Assembly: GCF_014334135.1 (NCBI RefSeq)
Contig: NZ_CP060497.1
Coordinates: 5,022,001-5,086,000 of the forward strand
Length of the DNA: 64,000 nucleotides
Direction: 5' to 3'
From: Olivibacter sp. SDN3
GTDB taxonomy: Bacteria; Bacteroidota; Bacteroidia; Sphingobacteriales; Sphingobacteriaceae
Every line of letters begins with the position of its first letter. Within the stretch, counting starts at the first letter, position 1. The position numbers and the translations under genes are program-made. The notes under the pieces are model-generated. The model saw nothing but the letters and a program-made list of their open reading frames with translations. It did not search any database and was not told where the DNA came from. Positions 63,848-64,000 of this stretch are shown here, piece after piece.

Positions 63848-64000
63848 ATGCTAAAGAATATGAAAAACGTAGATATGCAACATTCCAGAAGGTCTTTTCT
63901 GAGAGACTCCACTGCCTTAGCAGCTGTCCTCAGTCTGGGAACCTTACCGGGCTATTCCATGAATAGTGGAACCCCTCAAGATAAAGTAAAGATGGGTTTT
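63848..64000 (+). CDS. Tat-exported protein, partial (probable Gfo/Idh/MocA oxidoreductase)
   Basis: Only the first 51 codons are inside the window. The N-terminus carries SRRSFLRDSTALAAVLSL, a Tat signal, and ends in DKVKMGF, which in many Bacteroidota proteins is the step into the Rossmann fold of Gfo/Idh/MocA oxidoreductases. That assignment is inference from pattern and neighbours. A second ATG at 63860 is also possible as start. It lies 14 bp after the enolase-superfamily gene. Confidence 0.65.
   Translation, partial: MLKNMKNVDMQHSRRSFLRDSTALAAVLSLGTLPGYSMNSGTPQDKVKMGF

Overview
The window looks like a chromosome segment of a Bacteroidota bacterium, most likely a Sphingobacteriales relative (Sphingobacterium/Pedobacter/Olivibacter type). 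The reasons are three complete SusC/SusD-type outer-membrane pairs, a FecI/FecR pair next to an STN-containing SusC, promoters of the TTG-19 bp-TAnnTTTG form upstream of tRNA-Ser and the phosphatase gene, A-rich leaders with few Shine-Dalgarno sites, and typical lipobox and RR-type export signals.

Region 1 (1-10.4 kb) is accessory DNA. It holds a 1366-residue phage tail tape-measure protein, an excisionase-like helix-turn-helix gene directly in front of it, and many small genes without recognisable function, first on the + strand and then mostly on the - strand. No integrase, capsid or tail-fibre gene is visible here, so this is either the end of a prophage that continues to the left or a degraded one. 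It stops just before tRNA-Ser(GGA), whose 3' end faces it, the usual geometry for an element integrated at a tRNA.

Region 2 (10.4-35.3 kb) begins with tRNA-Ser and an alkaline phosphatase and is then a pectin utilisation locus. On the - strand, in order of transcription, come SusC, SusD, GH28 polygalacturonase, GH105 unsaturated uronyl hydrolase, uxaB, uxaA, uxaC, exuT and a second MFS transporter. On the + strand are GH43 and PL10 pectate lyase. A broken CE8 pectin methylesterase and an intact CE12 esterase follow on the - strand, then a LacI-type regulator and a TIM-barrel epimerase/isomerase-like lipoprotein. Together they cover binding and import of pectin fragments, de-esterification, cleavage to galacturonate and unsaturated uronates, inner-membrane uptake, and conversion of galacturonate through tagaturonate and altronate to 2-keto-3-deoxygluconate. 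Three near-identical palindromes (core GCAATCG..CCGG..CGATTGC) stand before GH28, between SusC and GH43, and between CE12 and lacI. I read them as the operators of this LacI protein.

Region 3 (35.3-43.8 kb) is a set of smaller units: a RidA / D-threonine-aldolase-like / M19 dipeptidase operon, a membrane protein, an LpxL-type acyltransferase followed by a 29-residue membrane peptide, DinB-like and AraC genes, an aldo/keto reductase and Hsp20. A perfect 54-bp palindrome lies in the gap at its start.

Region 4 (43.8-64 kb) is a second nutrient-acquisition locus with two divergent arms. The - arm is sigma factor, FecR, STN-SusC, SusD and two paralogous exported FAD-dependent oxidoreductases. The + arm is SusC, SusD, an Nramp-fold transporter without the normal metal-binding residues, an SDR-like protein lacking the usual catalytic lysine, a DapA-family lyase/aldolase, an enolase-superfamily enzyme, and the start of a Tat-exported (probably Gfo/Idh/MocA) protein. 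No glycoside hydrolase or lyase is present. The substrate is unknown, and this is the best candidate in the window for an undescribed pathway.
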